From Microbacteriaceae bacterium (lineage in GTDB: Bacteria > Actinomycetota > Actinomycetes > Actinomycetales > Microbacteriaceae): DNA of 11,026 nt. The position numbers and the translations under genes were made by a program. This document shows, piece by piece, positions 1-7,940 of the stretch. Location: assembly GCA_025463615.1 (NCBI GenBank), contig JAODAU010000434.1, positions 1 to 11,026 of the forward strand, read 5' to 3'. Below the pieces are notes generated by a model. It was given only the letters and a program-made list of their open reading frames with translations. It was not told the DNA's origin and made no database searches. The stretch's first letter is position 1. Each line of letters begins with the position of its first letter.

Positions 1-469
1 CGCGGGCGGTCTCGAGCACCACTGCGAGCGGAAGCTCGAGCTGCGCGAGCACGATGCCGCCGCGCTCGAGGTGGGCGCGCTCGTCGCCGGTCAGTTCCAC
101 GACGGTTGCGTTTGCGTTCGAGGCGACGATGATCGCGTTCTCGCCCGCGGCGTCGAGCATGATGAAGGCGTTGCCCGATCCGCCCGGCTCGGTGCGCAGG
201 AAGCGCGTGTCCATGCCAGCGTCGGTCATGACTGCGGCGAGCGCGGCGCCGTCGTCGTCACTGCCGACCGCGCCGATGAAGGTGGTGGATGCCCCGGCCC
301 GCGCCGCGGCGACCGCCTGGTTGAGCCCCTTGCCGCCGGGGTACCGCGCGGTGGTGCCCGCCAGGAGCGTCTCCCCGGGCAGCGGGATCCGCTCCACCCC
401 GAGCACGATGTCCATGTTCGCGCTGCCGACGATGGTGACGTTCTTCGACGCCGAAGCCGCTGTGCTCAT
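1..469 (-). CDS. rbsK: Ribokinase, PfkB family (5' part; C-terminus lies beyond the left edge)
   Basis: About 156 N-terminal residues are visible on the minus strand from an ATG at 469. The gene leaves the window at position 1 without a stop. The reading contains GSANMDIV near residue 15, then PLPGET, and the PfkB signature around PGGKGLNQAVAAARAG (about residues 42-57), followed by FIGAVGSDDDG. Further on come GENAIIVASNANA and LAQLELPL, the usual ribokinase order. Members of the family phosphorylate D-ribose to ribose 5-phosphate in the cytoplasm; the ATP-binding and catalytic C-terminal half is not visible. A TAACCT hexamer 6 nt upstream of the ATG suggests a leaderless transcript. The gene diverges from the Ada-AlkA gene with a 74-bp gap. 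Another PfkB sugar kinase is possible, but the N-terminal motifs favour ribokinase. Confidence 0.88.
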   Translation of the reverse strand, partial: MSTAASASKNVTIVGSANMDIVLGVERIPLPGETLLAGTTARYPGGKGLNQAVAAARAGASTTFIGAVGSDDDGAALAAVMTDAGMDTRFLRTEPGGSGNAFIMLDAAGENAIIVASNANATVVELTGDERAHLERGGIVLAQLELPLAVVLETAR

Positions 470-475
470 GCCGCT

Positions 476-481
476 AGGTTA
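476..481 (-). promoter_or_regulatory. Candidate -10 hexamer of the ribokinase gene
   Basis: On the minus strand the hexamer reads TAACCT and ends 6 nt before the ATG at 469, so transcription would begin at or next to the start codon. I see no convincing -35. No Shine-Dalgarno sequence precedes the start, which agrees with leaderless expression. Confidence 0.4.
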
Positions 482-543
482 TCGCGCGCGGCCGTGTCCG
501 ATTTCCGCTAGTGAATGTCAGTGGCGCCTGCGATCGTTGAACC

Positions 544-2019
544 ATGAGCATCCCCTCCGCCGCCGTGAACGTCGACGATCCGCTGTTCGCCGAGCGCTAC
601 CGCGCCATGGCGTCCCGCGACTCGCGGTTCGACGGCCAGTTCATCACCGGCGTTCATTCCACCGGCATCTACTGCCGACCGAGCTGCCCGGCGATGACCC
701 CGAAGCCCGCCAACGTGACCTTCTACCGCACCGCCGCCGCGGCGCACGAGGCGGGCCTGCGCGCCTGCAAGCGCTGCCAGCCCGACGCCGTTCCGGGCTC
801 TCCCGAGTGGAACCTGCGCGACGACCTCGCCTCCCGCGCCATGCGGCTCATCGCCGACGGCACGGTCGAGCGCGAGGGCGTTCCCGGCCTCGCCCAGCGG
901 CTCGGCTACACCCCGCGCCACCTCGGCCGCGTGCTCGTCACCGAGCTCGGCGCGAGCCCGCTCGCCCTGGCCCGCGCCCACCGCGCGCAGACCGCCCGCA
1001 CCCTGCTGCTCGCCACCGACCTGAGCGTCGCCGACGTGGCGTTCGCGGCCGGCTTCGCCAGCATCCGGCAGTTCAACGAGACCGTGCAGGCGGTCTACGA
1101 GACCACGCCGAGTGCGATCCGGGCCCGGCGCCGGCCGGATGCCGCGGCGGCCGCCGACCCGACCACCATCACCCTGCGGCTCCCCGCCCGCGCGCCCTTC
1201 GACGGCCCGGGCCTCATGCGCTTCTTCGCCGACCACGCGGTCGCCGGCGTGGAGACCGGCGACGACCACTCGTTCCGGCGCCTGGTGCGGATGCCCGGCG
1301 GCGTCGCCGAGATCGCTCTCGAGCTCGAGGGCGACGCCGTGCTCTGCACCGCACGCCTGGAGTCGCTCTCCGACCTCTCCGCGCTGGTCTCCCGCGTGCG
1401 CCGACTCATGGACCTCGACGCGGACTCGCTCGCCATCGACGAGGCCCTCGGGCGGGACGCGGTGCTCGCTCCCCTCGTGGCGGCTGTGCCCGGCATCCGG
1501 CTGCCCGGCACGGTGGATGCCGAGGAGGCGCTGTTCCGCACGATGATCGGCCAGCAGATCTCGGTCGCGGCCGCGCGCACCGTGCTCGGCCGGCTCGCCA
1601 CGGAGCTCGCGGAGGCGCCGGGGCTGTTCCCCACCGCCACCGCGATAGCGGACCACGGCGAGGCGGTGCTGCGGGGCCCGGCGACGCGCGTGGCGAGCAT
1701 CCTCTCGGTCGCCCGCACGCTGGCGGGCGGCGACCTCGTGCTCGACGTGGGGATGCCTGCAGCCGAGCTGGAGGCGAAGCTCACCGCCCTGCCCGGTATC
1801 GGCCCCTGGACGGCCGGCTACCTCGCGATGCGCGTGCTCGGCAACCCGGACACGCTGCTCACCACCGACCTCGTGATGCTCGCGAGCGCGAAGCATCTCG
1901 GGCTGCCCGGCACCGCGAGGTCGCTCGCGGAGCACGGCACCCGCTGGGCGCCGTGGCGCAGCTGCGCGGGCCTGCACCTCTGGCGGGCTAGGCCTTCGGC
2001 AGGTCGATCGCCGATGTGA
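544..2019 (+). CDS. alkA: Ada-AlkA fusion: methyl-phosphotriester sensor/AraC activator with 3-methyladenine DNA glycosylase
   Basis: The 491-aa protein has four parts in order. The Ada zinc/methyl-acceptor domain (about 10-85) carries Cys44, Cys48, Cys75 and Cys78; Cys44 in [10 protein letters not shown] matches the methyl-accepting Cys38 of E. coli Ada. An AraC-type HTH region follows (about 90-198), with a typical [16 protein letters not shown] stretch. An AlkA N-terminal-like domain (about 205-315) leads to an HhH-GPD glycosylase domain (about 325-485) with IGQQIS at 335-340, the hairpin LPGIGPWTA at 416-424 and Asp442 at the place of catalytic Asp238 of E. coli AlkA. Such fusions occur in actinobacteria (for example the mycobacterial AlkA). 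The protein should sense methylated phosphates, activate adaptive-response genes and excise alkylated bases. The Ada O6-methylguanine transferase domain is absent. The ATG has no clear ribosome binding site. The last 32 bp overlap the end of the convergent aspartase gene. Confidence 0.93.
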   Translation: MSIPSAAVNVDDPLFAERYRAMASRDSRFDGQFITGVHSTGIYCRPSCPAMTPKPANVTFYRTAAAAHEAGLRACKRCQPDAVPGSPEWNLRDDLASRAMRLIADGTVEREGVPGLAQRLGYTPRHLGRVLVTELGASPLALARAHRAQTARTLLLATDLSVADVAFAAGFASIRQFNETVQAVYETTPSAIRARRRPDAAAAADPTTITLRLPARAPFDGPGLMRFFADHAVAGVETGDDHSFRRLVRMPGGVAEIALELEGDAVLCTARLESLSDLSALVSRVRRLMDLDADSLAIDEALGRDAVLAPLVAAVPGIRLPGTVDAEEALFRTMIGQQISVAAARTVLGRLATELAEAPGLFPTATAIADHGEAVLRGPATRVASILSVARTLAGGDLVLDVGMPAAELEAKLTALPGIGPWTAGYLAMRVLGNPDTLLTTDLVMLASAKHLGLPGTARSLAEHGTRWAPWRSCAGLHLWRARPSAGRSPM

Positions 2020-3487
2020 CCGGCACCAGCCCGCTCAGCCGCTCCGGCGAGAGCACCCGCGCGACCTCCTCGGCCGTCATCAGCCCGGCGTCGACCACGA
2101 GCTCCGCGATCGACGCGTTGGTGGTCAGCGCCGTGTGGGCGAGGCTCGCGGATGCCGCGTACCCGATGTACGGCGTGAGCGCCGTCACCACCCCCACCGA
2201 CGACTCCACCTGCGCGGCGAGCCGCACCCGGTTCGCGGTGATGCCGTCGATGCAGTTGACCCGCAGGGTGCGGCAGGAGTTCGTCATCCAGGCGATCGAC
2301 TGCAGGATGCTGTGGGCGATCACCGGCTCGAAGGCGTTGAGCTGCAGCTGGCCCGCCTCCGCGGCGGCGGTGACCGTGGCATCCGCCCCGATCACGCTGA
2401 ACGCGACCTGGTTCACGACCTCGGGGATCACCGGGTTCACCTTGCCGGGCATGATGCTCGACCCGGCCTGCCGCGGAGGCAGGATGATCTCGCCGAGCCC
2501 CGCCTGCGGTCCGCTGGAGAGCAGCCGCAGGTCGTTGCAGATCTTGGAGAGCTTGACGGCGGCGCGCTTGAGCGTGCCGCTCAGGGTCATGAAGATGCCG
2601 GCATCGCTGGTCGCCTCAATGAGGTCCGGCGCGGTCTCCATCGGGATTCCCGTGATCTCGGTGAGGTGACGGCAGACCGCCTCGGCGTAGCGCGGGTCAG
2701 CGGTGATACCGGTGCCGATCGCGGTCGCGCCCATGTTGATCTCGTTCAGCCACGGGATCACCTCGGAGAGCCGGTCGTGGTCCTCCGCGAGGGTGTGCGC
2801 GAACCCGGAGAACTCCTGGCCGAGGGTCATCGGCACCGCATCCTGAAGCTGGGTGCGGCCGATCTTGAGGATGCCGGCGAACTCGATCCCCTTCGCCGCG
2901 AACGCCGCGGTGAGCAGCTGGTGCTCATCGAGCAGCCGCTTCACGCCGAAGACCATGGCGAGCTTGATCGCGGTCGGGTACACATCGTTCGTGGACTGGC
3001 TGCGGTTGACGTCGTCGATCGGGTGCAGGTACTGGTACTCGCCGAACCCGTGGCCCATCAGCTCGAGGGCGCGGTTGGCGATCACCTCGTTCGTGTTCAT
3101 GTTGGTGGAGGTGCCCGCTCCTCCCTGGATCACGCCGACCACGAACTGGTCGTGCAGCGCGCCGCCCACGATCTCCTCGCAGACCCGCTCGATCACGTCG
3201 GCTTTGGCTGCGTCGAGCACACCGAGCTCGCGGTTCGCGCGCGCCGCCGCCTGCTTCACCCGGGCGAGGGCACGGATGAGGTCGCGGTACACCGAGATCG
3301 GCCGGCGGGTGATGGGAAAGTTCTCGAGCGCCCGCGCCGTGTGGATGCCCCAGTACGCGTCGGCCGGGATCTCCATCGACCCGAGCGAGTCGGTCTCGAC
3401 GCGCGTGGCCGGCGGCAGCTCGATCACCGTGATGGGCGTCGTGGGCGCCGTATCGTCCTGGGCGTGCTCGGTCATCGTGTAGTCCAT
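1988..3487 (-). CDS. aspA: Aspartate ammonia-lyase (aspartase)
   Basis: The 499-aa protein belongs to the fumarase/aspartase superfamily, which catalyses L-aspartate to fumarate plus ammonia in the cytoplasm as a homotetramer. Visible motifs are [15 protein letters not shown] (about 121-135), [12 protein letters not shown] (about 161-172) and the signature loop [11 protein letters not shown] (342-352), in which Ser343 matches the catalytic serine of characterised aspartases. The residues after the loop, VIPEVVNQV, are aspartase-like; class II fumarase usually has TQCEALTMV there, so I prefer aspartase. The first 30 or so residues are a variable extension. The ATG at 3487 has GGAG 11 nt upstream; a second ATG at 3475 would remove four residues and cannot be excluded. 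The gene stands 142 bp downstream of the pit pair, past a hairpin, and probably has its own promoter. Its 3' end overlaps the convergent alkA gene. Confidence 0.92.
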   Translation of the reverse strand: MDYTMTEHAQDDTAPTTPITVIELPPATRVETDSLGSMEIPADAYWGIHTARALENFPITRRPISVYRDLIRALARVKQAAARANRELGVLDAAKADVIERVCEEIVGGALHDQFVVGVIQGGAGTSTNMNTNEVIANRALELMGHGFGEYQYLHPIDDVNRSQSTNDVYPTAIKLAMVFGVKRLLDEHQLLTAAFAAKGIEFAGILKIGRTQLQDAVPMTLGQEFSGFAHTLAEDHDRLSEVIPWLNEINMGATAIGTGITADPRYAEAVCRHLTEITGIPMETAPDLIEATSDAGIFMTLSGTLKRAAVKLSKICNDLRLLSSGPQAGLGEIILPPRQAGSSIMPGKVNPVIPEVVNQVAFSVIGADATVTAAAEAGQLQLNAFEPVIAHSILQSIAWMTNSCRTLRVNCIDGITANRVRLAAQVESSVGVVTALTPYIGYAASASLAHTALTTNASIAELVVDAGLMTAEEVARVLSPERLSGLVPVTSAIDLPKA

Positions 3488-3606
3488 GGTCGCTGTGGCT
3501 CCATTGCCGTAAGGGTCGCCCGCCGGATCGGCGGCATCGCGTCACGGTCAGGGGTGGCGACCGCGCCCGTCCAGCCTATCCGCGGGAAACCGGCGATTCC
3601 TTGCCG

Positions 3607-3626
3607 CGGCGGAGCGATTTCCGCCG
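3607..3626 (-). terminator. Hairpin just after the pit operon, possible terminator without a U-tract
   Basis: CGGCGGA at 3607-3613 pairs perfectly with TCCGCCG at 3620-3626 around a 6-nt loop. The hairpin begins 3 nt beyond the stop codon of the 67-aa gene on the minus strand. No T-run follows, so it would be a U-less actinobacterial type of terminator, or an mRNA 3'-end stabiliser, separating the pit pair from aspA. Confidence 0.4.
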
Positions 3627-3629
3627 GAT

Positions 3630-3829
3630 TCAGCGGTGGAACGCAGGGATTATCAGATACACGCCATAGACGACGAGCAGCCCGCACAGCACGAACGCGA
3701 CCACACCGAACGGTCGTCGCCCCGCGCGGTCGGAGCCGACGAGCCGGAGCCCGATCGAGAACAGGAACACGACCCCGCAGGCGCCCACGATGGAGGCGAC
3801 GAGCACGGTGAGAAAGGCCAGCCAGTCGA

Positions 3830-3833
<4 letters not shown>
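3630..3833 (-). CDS. Small two-helix membrane protein coupled to pit
   Basis: This 67-aa ORF begins MIDWLAFLTV and ends PAFHR. Its ATG overlaps the TGA of pit in an ATGA arrangement, and a G-rich tract (AAGGGGGCGAG) lies a few bases upstream, so translation is probably coupled to pit. Two hydrophobic segments are visible, at about residues 5-29 and 42-63, joined by a short basic loop (RLVGSDRAGRRP); both ends should lie on the same side of the membrane. I recognise no named domain. Position and coupling suggest a partner or accessory subunit of the phosphate transporter, but this is inference. The C-terminal hydrophobic residues leave no sizeable soluble domain. Confidence 0.75.
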
Positions 3834-4978
<1,145 letters not shown>

Positions 4979-4987
4979 TGCGGGCCA

Positions 4988-4993
4988 GTCTTA
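4988..4993 (-). promoter_or_regulatory. Candidate -10 hexamer of pit
   Basis: The minus strand reads TGTAAGACT here; TAAGAC lies 9 nt before the GTG start of pit. The -35 position is occupied by the PHO-box-like repeats, as expected for an activator-dependent promoter. The match to TANNNT is imperfect in the last base. Confidence 0.38.
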
Positions 4994-4995
4994 CA

Positions 4996-5028
4996 GGCAG
5001 GTGAACGGGAGGCAAGCGGAAGGTGAAC
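4996..5028 (-). promoter_or_regulatory. PHO-box-like PhoP operator upstream of pit
   Basis: Read on the minus strand, 5028-4996 divides into three 11-nt units. The first is GTTCACCTTCC (5028-5018), the second is a degenerate GCTTGCCTCCC (5017-5007) and the third is GTTCACCTGCC (5006-4996). The two outer heptamers are identical GTTCACC, spaced exactly 22 bp. The PHO box described in Streptomyces consists of 11-nt direct repeat units with a GTTCACC-like core, bound by the response regulator PhoP. Placement immediately upstream of the -10-like element of a phosphate transporter makes this assignment strong. The site lies 29 bp from the glycosyltransferase start on the other side. Confidence 0.75.
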
Positions 5029-5041
5029 GGCCCCACGAGAG

Positions 5042-5047
5042 TAGAGT
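5042..5047 (+). promoter_or_regulatory. Candidate -10 hexamer of the glycosyltransferase gene
   Basis: TAGAGT ends 9 nt before the ATG at 5057. There is no Shine-Dalgarno sequence in between, so the mRNA would be leaderless or nearly so. The -35 region has no clear match; it falls over the PHO-box-like repeats. Confidence 0.4.
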
Positions 5048-5056
5048 TCACACATC

Positions 5057-5833
5057 ATGACCTCGATCTCTGTCGTCATCCCGGCCCTCAACGACGCGAG
5101 CATGTTGAAGGTCTGCCTCGCTGCTCTCGCGGCCCAGCGTCGCGCCGCCGACGAGGTCATCGTGGTGGACAACGGCAGCACGGATGACACGGCCGCCGTC
5201 GCCCGCGCCGCGGGTGCGCGCGTGGTCACCGAGCCCGTGCGCGGCATCTACCCCGCGACCTCGGCGGGCTACGACGCGGCGACCGGCGACGTGATCGCGC
5301 GGCTCGACGCGGACTCGATCCCCGGCCCCGACTGGCTCGAGCGCATCGAGCGCGACCTCGCCAACCTGCCGCCGCTCACCGCGGTCACGGGCGGCGCGGA
5401 CTTCTACGGCGCCGGCCCCGTCGTGCACTGGCTGGGCCGCGTTGTCTACGTGGGCGGCATGTACTGGTCGATCAACCTGTTGCTCGGGCATCCGCCGGTC
5501 TTCGGCTCCAACTTCGCCATGCCCGCCGAGATCTGGCACCGCCTGCGCGAGAGCGCCAACCGCACCGTGGTGAACATCCACGACGACCTCGACCTCAGCT
5601 GGCACTTCGAGCCCGACATGGACATCGTGTACGACCCGTCGCTGCGCGTGCAGATCTCCGCCCGGCCGTTCTCGTCGGCCAAGGCGCTGGGCCGCAGGCT
5701 GGGCTGGGTCTACACGACGCTCTCGCTCGACTTCAGCGAGCAGTCGCCCCTGCGCCGCCGACGCCTGCGGCGCCGCTGGCTCGAGGAGCAGCCCGTCGCC
5801 GGCGACGAGACTCCCGGAACGATCGCGGCCTAG
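5057..5833 (+). CDS. Family 2 glycosyltransferase
   Basis: The 258-aa protein begins with the GT-A nucleotide-binding pattern SVVIPALND (residues 5-13) and VIVVDNGSTDDT (34-45). The metal-binding DAD motif lies at 84-86 (ARLDADSIPGPDW), and a likely catalytic acidic stretch HDDLDLSWHF at 175-184. These fit GT2 enzymes, which transfer a sugar from a nucleotide-sugar to a lipid, polysaccharide or protein. A hydrophobic stretch around 121-143 may form part of the acceptor site or a membrane contact. The C-terminus is very basic (PLRRRRLRRRW, 231-241), which suggests association with the membrane surface. Donor and acceptor cannot be read from the sequence. It diverges from pit across a 78-bp spacer holding the PHO box. 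It ends convergently with the hydrolase operon, sharing the four bases CTAG. Confidence 0.85.
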   Translation: MTSISVVIPALNDASMLKVCLAALAAQRRAADEVIVVDNGSTDDTAAVARAAGARVVTEPVRGIYPATSAGYDAATGDVIARLDADSIPGPDWLERIERDLANLPPLTAVTGGADFYGAGPVVHWLGRVVYVGGMYWSINLLLGHPPVFGSNFAMPAEIWHRLRESANRTVVNIHDDLDLSWHFEPDMDIVYDPSLRVQISARPFSSAKALGRRLGWVYTTLSLDFSEQSPLRRRRLRRRWLEEQPVAGDETPGTIAA

Positions 5834-6711
5834 GCGCGGTCGAACAGCTCGAGCATGTCGCGCACCAGCTGGTTCGGCGTCGTCTCGCACGGGCTGTGCC
5901 CGGTGCGGTAGACCGCCACCCGCGCCTGGATCTGCTCGGCGAAGCGCGCGTGCAGCGCGAGCGGCCACAGGTCGTGCTCCCCCACCGCCACGAGCTTGGG
6001 GATCGCGGATGCCCGCAGCTCGGCCCGCGCGTCCGGTGCGCGCTTCATCAGCGAGATGATGTCGCGCACGGAGGCGCGCCGCGTGATCGTGAGGCGGTGC
6101 TCGACGAAGGCCTGGCGCCCGGGCGGCACGTGGGTCACGTTGCGGCCGAGGCCCCAGATCATGAAGAAGGCGCCGGCGCGACCGGTCGCGAGCCCGGTGA
6201 ACGGGCCGATGCGCTTCACCCCCCGGAAGCCCTGGCCGGGCTCCGGCGGGCAGCTCAGCAGGGTGAGGCTGCGGAACAGGTCGGGCCGGCGCAGGAACGC
6301 GAGCTGCGAGACGGTGCCCGCGAACGAGTAGCCGAGCACGTGCGAGGGGCCCGATCCGTCATCCAGCATGGCGAGCAGGTCGTCGACGAAGAGGTCGTAG
6401 TCGTAGTGGGCGCGGGGCGGCGCCAGGTTCTCGGGGCCGGCATCCGTCGACTCGTATTGGCCGGCCATGTCGACGCTCTGCACGTAGTACCCGGCGGCGA
6501 CCAGGCCGGGCATCATCAGGATGAAGTCCTCTTTCGAGCCGGTCACGCCCGGCACGAGCAGCACGCGGGGGTGCGACGGGTCGCCGAGCGAGATGGTCGC
6601 GAGGCGGCCGCTGGGCGCCGTGAACCAGGATTTCACCGTGCCGTCGGCGAGCACCGTCCAGTCGCGATCGGGGAGAGCCGCGTCCAGCTCGGCCGCCGCG
6701 TCAGTCTCCAT
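5830..6711 (-). CDS. Alpha/beta hydrolase (second gene of a hydrolase operon)
   Basis: The 293-aa protein has an alpha/beta hydrolase fold pattern. The oxyanion region is LLVPGVTGSKEDF (about 51-63), the nucleophile elbow is GYSFAG with Ser129, the likely acid is Asp247 in VGEHDLW, and the likely base is His272 in RTGHSP. There is no signal peptide, so it is probably cytoplasmic. The substrate is unknown; esterases, lipases, haloperoxidase-like and acyl-transfer enzymes share this layout. The ATG lies 9 nt after the stop of the upstream hydrolase gene, so the two form an operon. The only purine-rich stretch (GAGGG) abuts the ATG, an unusually short spacing, and an in-frame TGA just upstream excludes an earlier start. 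Its stop codon overlaps that of the convergent glycosyltransferase gene. Confidence 0.85.
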   Translation of the reverse strand: METDAAAELDAALPDRDWTVLADGTVKSWFTAPSGRLATISLGDPSHPRVLLVPGVTGSKEDFILMMPGLVAAGYYVQSVDMAGQYESTDAGPENLAPPRAHYDYDLFVDDLLAMLDDGSGPSHVLGYSFAGTVSQLAFLRRPDLFRSLTLLSCPPEPGQGFRGVKRIGPFTGLATGRAGAFFMIWGLGRNVTHVPPGRQAFVEHRLTITRRASVRDIISLMKRAPDARAELRASAIPKLVAVGEHDLWPLALHARFAEQIQARVAVYRTGHSPCETTPNQLVRDMLELFDRA

Positions 6712-6720
6712 CCCTCAAAT

Positions 6721-7689
6721 CTAGACCGCGAGCGCGGGCACCTTCGCACGCGAAGCGACGCGGGCCACGAAGTGCTGCAGGCGCGCATAGACCTCCTGCG
6801 ACTCGGGCAGCCGGGCGTTCTGTTGCCAGGTGTGCTCGGTGTTGCGGCGGGAGCGGTCGAAGATGAGCGACTCCACGTCCACGCCGTGGGTGCGCAGGCG
6901 GTCGGCGAAGTTGAGGTTGGCCTCGTAGAGGTAGTCGCGCTCCGAGGTGGTGACGAGCACGGGCGGATACCCCGGCCCCACCCACTCGATCGGCGAAAGG
7001 TACCGCGCCGCGTCCCGCAGCGAGCGACCCCGCCCGCGGTGCGGCAGCAGGATGCGCACGAAGCCGAGCCCGAGGATGAAGGAGCGGTCGAACATCACCG
7101 AGAAGTCCGACACGCTGCAGTGCTGCACGAGCCCGATCACGCTGGCGGGGTCGAGCGCCGGGGCGATGGAGTAGTGCTGGGCCAGCTCCCGGCTGTGCAG
7201 CATGGCCGCGTAGAGCGCGGTGATCTGGCCCCCCGCGGAGTCGCCGCCGAGCACGATGCGGTCGGGGTCTCCCCCGTGTGCGGCCACGTTGTCGCGGACC
7301 CAGGCGAGCGCCGCATCCGCGTCGTCCAGGATGTGCGACATACGGAAGCCGGTGGCCATGCGGTAGTTGACGTTCACGACGACCATGCCGGCATCGGCCT
7401 GGCTGGCGCAGTACTTGGTGAGCACGGACTTGTCGCCGCTGGTCCAGCCGCCGCCGTGGAAGTAGACGTAGACGGGCAGCGGGTCGCCCTCACGTGCGCC
7501 CTTCGGCGCGATCACGTCGAGCCGGTGGCCGCGGATGCCGTCGCCCACGAAGTCGATGTCCGTCGTGTAGTCGACGGTCGCGATGGGGTTCGCGTTGAAG
7601 AGGGAGAGCTCACGCCGCGACTGGCCGGCCATGAATGCGCGCCAGACCCATACGGGCACACGCCGCAGCACCGGAAGACGTTCTGACAT
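6721..7689 (-). CDS. Alpha/beta hydrolase of the hormone-sensitive-lipase (HSL) esterase type
   Basis: The 322-aa protein shows the HSL-family oxyanion motif HGGGW (residues 78-82), the nucleophile motif GGDSAGG with Ser151, an acid at Asp252 (TTSERDYLY) and a base at His286 (NTEHTW). The spacing of these residues is typical of the family, which hydrolyses short to medium acyl esters. The N-terminus (LPVLRRVPVWVWRAFMAG) is hydrophobic and basic and may touch the membrane, but I see no clear signal peptide. This is the first gene of an operon with the next hydrolase 9 nt downstream, suggesting related substrates or consecutive steps. The ATG at 7689 lacks a ribosome binding site; TACCGT lies 7 nt upstream, consistent with a leaderless message. 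A near-perfect palindrome lies further upstream and may be its operator. Confidence 0.88.
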   Translation of the reverse strand: MSERLPVLRRVPVWVWRAFMAGQSRRELSLFNANPIATVDYTTDIDFVGDGIRGHRLDVIAPKGAREGDPLPVYVYFHGGGWTSGDKSVLTKYCASQADAGMVVVNVNYRMATGFRMSHILDDADAALAWVRDNVAAHGGDPDRIVLGGDSAGGQITALYAAMLHSRELAQHYSIAPALDPASVIGLVQHCSVSDFSVMFDRSFILGLGFVRILLPHRGRGRSLRDAARYLSPIEWVGPGYPPVLVTTSERDYLYEANLNFADRLRTHGVDVESLIFDRSRRNTEHTWQQNARLPESQEVYARLQHFVARVASRAKVPALAV

Positions 7690-7696
7690 GCGTCAG

Positions 7697-7702
7697 ACGG
7701 TA
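7697..7702 (-). promoter_or_regulatory. Candidate -10 hexamer of the hydrolase operon
   Basis: The minus strand reads TACCGT (fits TANNNT), 7 nt before the ATG at 7689. The palindrome at 7727-7752 would then cover roughly -38 to -63 relative to a start at the ATG. No good -35 is visible. Confidence 0.4.
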
Positions 7703-7726
7703 GACCGCCCGGCTCGGCGTTCGCTG

Positions 7727-7752
7727 TACCCAGTTCGGGCGCCCGCTGGGTA
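7727..7752. promoter_or_regulatory. 26-bp near-perfect palindrome, possible operator
   Basis: TACCCAG (7727-7733) is the exact inverse of CTGGGTA (7746-7752), and CGGGC (7736-7740) pairs with GCCCG (7741-7745). Only the two bases TT at 7734-7735 break the symmetry, giving 12 paired positions on each side. It stands upstream of the hydrolase promoter candidate, so a dimeric regulator (TetR or GntR type, for example) is plausible. It could also fold as a hairpin. No regulator gene is present in the window. Confidence 0.6.
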
Positions 7753-7763
7753 TTCGGCGCGCT

Positions 7764-7804
7764 CGGGCGACGCCGACACGGGTCGACGCGAGGGCGTCGG
7801 CCCG
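7764..7804. repeat. Inverted repeat/hairpin in the divergent spacer
   Basis: CGGG plus CGACGCC (7764-7774) pairs with GGCGTCG (7793-7799) and CCCG (7801-7804), with a single bulged G at 7800: 11 paired positions around an 18-nt loop. The loop contains the palindrome GTCGAC. On the plus strand the hairpin is followed by the pyrimidine-rich TTCTCTCGTT, so it looks like a terminator, although no plus-strand gene precedes it. Confidence 0.55.
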
Positions 7805-7836
7805 TTCTCTCGTTAAAGGGACGGCATTTGTCGAGG

Positions 7837-7880
7837 ATGCCCCACGCAATGGGGGTAGAACGTCACCCCTCCGGGGGCAT
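7837..7880. repeat. Nested inverted repeat upstream of the DUF2510 gene
   Basis: ATGCCCC (7837-7843) pairs with GGGGCAT (7874-7880). Inside it GGGGT (7852-7856) pairs with ACCCC (7865-7869). The element ends about 60 bp before the GTG start of the DUF2510 gene, so it lies in the promoter or the 5' leader. It could be a regulator site or a leader hairpin. No clear -35/-10 pair is visible in the remainder of the spacer. Confidence 0.5.
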
Positions 7881-7927
7881 GCTTTCACACCCGATTGCCA
7901 GTAACGTGTCGAATACGACGAACTGCC

Positions 7928-7933
7928 GGAGGG
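7928..7933 (+). promoter_or_regulatory. Shine-Dalgarno sequence that fixes the GTG start of the DUF2510 gene
   Basis: GGAGGG lies 7 nt upstream of the GTG at 7941. This is the ideal spacing, and one of only two strong ribosome binding sites in the window. Confidence 0.8.
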
Positions 7934-7940
7934 AAGCAGC

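Noticed and set aside
54..1991. 645-codon plus-strand open frame across ribokinase and alkA
   Set aside because: Arg/Ala/Pro-rich composition without motifs; it is a GC-driven shadow of the ribokinase (opposite strand) and of alkA (other frame), both of which show clear family signatures.
1988..3487. Class II fumarase instead of aspartase
   Set aside because: Residues after the [11 protein letters not shown] loop are VIPEVVNQV, as in aspartases, and not the TQCEALTMV pattern of fumarase.
2135..3811. 558-codon plus-strand open frame opposite aspartase
   Set aside because: It is antisense to a gene with an intact aspartase signature and has low-complexity Arg/Gly/Val/His composition.
5896..7686. 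596-codon plus-strand open frame opposite the two hydrolases
   Set aside because: Antisense to two genes with complete catalytic triads, and with the His/Arg/Val-rich composition of a GC-rich shadow frame.
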